64,000 bases of DNA from Leishmania donovani (lineage: Eukaryota; Euglenozoa; Kinetoplastea; Trypanosomatida; Trypanosomatidae), in the NCBI RefSeq assembly GCF_000227135.1, contig NC_018258.1, forward strand, positions 1,345,224 to 1,409,223, read 5' to 3'. Shown in pieces: positions 62,142 to 64,000 of the stretch; position 1 is the first letter of the stretch, and every line of letters begins with the position of its first letter. The notes beneath the pieces were generated by a model. That model worked only from the letters and a program-made list of their open reading frames with translations, was not told the origin of the DNA and searched no databases. A program made the position numbers and the translations under genes.

Positions 62142-64000
62142 TGCAGAACGTGCGTGTGTGTGTGCGCGCGCGCCAGACGCCAGGAGGCAGGGAGGGGGGG
62201 GATGAGGCAAAAAGAAGCGCTGAGAGAGGATGCGGGAGGAGCGAAGAGGTCAGCCACGCAACTCACAGCGGAACAGCACACGGAGCAGAGAATGGCAACG
62301 ATAATAATGCCGGACAGCGCACAGGCCTAACAGCGACGGCAGGCGCGCAGAGGCAAGATGGGATGCGGCTGCCAAAAAGAGATGGAGAGAAAAGCAGTAC
62401 GATGCGCAGAGGACAGAGACTCCGACAGAGAGGGAGGGAGGCGCCAAGGAAAAGGAAAGCGGGAGAAGAGAGACGTCAGCGTCACCACCAGAAATGGTGC
62501 GAGTCGGGGCTGAGAAAGACAAGGGGGAGGAAGACGAAGGTGGAAAACGCAAGGCCAGCGAGCGAGGAGAGCGTGACACACGAGCACTGGGCGGCGGCGG
62601 CGGAAGGGGAAAGGAAAAACAAGCCGAGAAGAACTGAACAGAATAGGAGACAGGGTGAGAAACGCTGTACAACTTAGTGCAATGATACGCGAAAGGCAGA
62701 TGTATAAATGTGCACGCGTGTTCTCACGTGATGGTGCATGTATAGGAGGTCTGCAGGGGGTGGGTGTGCAGGTGCTTCCAGGCAGTAGTGCCGTTTTTCA
62801 GTGCAAGCAGCTGTGCACGCGACTCTGTGCGGCGGGTTTAACCACGTGACTGCGCAGACGGAAAAGAAAAGGAAGCGAAGAAAAAAAATAGTCGCGATGA
62901 CTGCGGCGATGGTTACCGAAAACGGCTGACGCAGAGCCGACTTCCGCACGTGTATAGCGGAAGGCACCCGTCGTACGCGCACGTGCGCGTAGTGCCTCGC
63001 CCTCTTTCCTTTTTTCAGTTGTTTCTTCGTGCGGAGAGAGCGGCAGACACGCACAGGCAAACCCTGCCTCAGACGGAGCTACCCGCATACACCGAGATGC
63101 GAAAAAAGGAAAGAGGCGAAGTGCAAGGGACTGGGGAGGAGCAAGAAAGGGAGGGGAGAAGGCGACCGTTGATCACGTAGCGAAAAATGAGAATGCCGAA
63201 CCTGCCGCACACGCTTGGGGGGGGGGTATGTGTGTTTGGCCAAGGAGGGGAGGGGAGACCCGGGATGTGCGGGACGATGACGCGCTGAAGTGGCAGCGGG
63301 GATCGGCGCTAGTGCGAACGATGATAATGATTGGCACACCGAGCGAGGGGGCGTGCTGTGGTGCGGCGGCCTGCCGCGCGTGCGTGTCTCTCTCTATGGG
63401 TACAAGTGAGATGAGAATGTATCAAAGACGAGGATGATGGGTGAAAGGGGCACCGGCGCCGTGTTCGTTCTCTCTCACGCGTAGCGAGTGCAGTAGAATA
63501 AGATACAAGTGCGGGGAAGGAGGGGGTGGGGGGGTTGCAGCAACAGAAAAGAGAGAACGTTCCGGGCTTCTTCGGGGCTGGTGTTTGCCCATGGAGTAGA
63601 GTGGCGCATGTGCATGTGCATGCGCATTTGCGTGTGTGTAAGTGCGGCCGAGGGGGTGAGGAAGAGCGAGAGAGAAAGAGAAAGTCGAAAGGAAAGAGTC
63701 CACGCATAGCTCACCTGTGGTGATCCGTTCGTGCCGCACAGACACAGACGACGTCGTATCTCGCTCTTCGTGTCATGCGACCATAGCGCACTCTCAACGC
63801 CACACGCATATGCACACACACAAGCGTTGGCCTTCTGTTGCGTGCCCCGAGCTCACTAAAACACACAAAGAGAACCATAAGCAGAGGCTCCCCGCACTTG
63901 TTCTTCAATATGCGCCGCTAGCCATATCCTTTCCCTGATGATCAGCTTCTTGCTTACGCCCGCTACGCGTCGCACTCGCACCCGCATCCCCTCATCCCCC
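62142..64000. other. Intergenic to the window edge
   Basis: About 1.9 kb upstream of the NEK gene. It would hold its 5' UTR, GGA/GAGA + strand tracts and the 3' flank of the next gene, not in the window. A G-run at 63216-63226 is present. No coding sequence or tRNA was recognised. Confidence 0.6.

Overview
The window is nuclear DNA of a kinetoplastid, most likely a Leishmania-like trypanosomatid. All convincing genes (20 intact CDSs plus two pseudogenes) lie on the minus strand. They are intronless and separated by long GC-rich spacers. On the transcribed strand the spacers are dominated by polypyrimidine tracts, which appear as purine runs on the + strand, and by (CA)n, (TA)n and G-run microsatellites. 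This is how a polycistronic, trans-spliced transcription unit looks; no strand switch, tRNA or rRNA was seen. From memory, ARF, VPS11 and squalene synthase lying close together recalls Leishmania chromosome 31; this was not checked.

Transcription runs from high to low coordinates. From right to left: a NEK-type kinase with a C-terminal PH-like domain (60.8-62.1 kb); a zinc-ribbon Nudix NADH pyrophosphatase (56.7-57.7 kb); squalene synthase (54.7-56.0 kb); a tandem 669-bp repeat array interrupted by assembly gaps (50.9-52.9 kb); an unidentified ORF (48.9-49.7 kb); an inositol-phosphatase-family enzyme (47.0-48.3 kb); a decayed EF-hand mitochondrial carrier (45.2-46.0 kb); a small conserved-looking protein (43.6-44.4 kb); an inverted copy of the repeat (42.5-43.2 kb); an 83-aa RIIa-like protein, an FG nucleoporin and VPS11 (35.8-42.2 kb); an aldo/keto reductase (34.2-35.1 kb); a hypothetical (33.0-33.5 kb); a Tousled-like kinase (30.3-32.3 kb); mitochondrial ribosomal protein L7/L12 (28.9-29.5 kb); a polytopic membrane protein (27.4-28.2 kb); a basic protein with an HMG-box-like segment (24.5-26.4 kb); the Pol III repressor Maf1 (21.8-22.6 kb); a KH + Smr protein ending in a CaaX box (20.1-21.0 kb); another copy of the repeat (19.2-19.6 kb); a hypothetical (17.8-18.6 kb); a retroposon-like stretch with a 300-N gap (14.8-15.6 kb); an ARF GTPase (12.9-13.5 kb); a decayed M20 peptidase/acetylornithine deacetylase (9.5-10.7 kb); a second CaaX protein (7.6-8.4 kb); a small acidic hypothetical (4.5-5.0 kb); and an RRM protein (1.0-2.0 kb).

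As usual in trypanosomatids, neighbours are functionally mixed and are not operons in the bacterial sense. Points of most interest are two different proteins ending in Cys-Cys-x-x-Met prenylation signals, one of them an unusual KH-DUF1771-Smr architecture; two pseudogenes whose original identity can still be read; a possible glycosomal signal on the Nudix enzyme; and a near-identical repeat in direct and inverted orientation whose three gap edges are partly duplicated, indicating unmerged contig ends.
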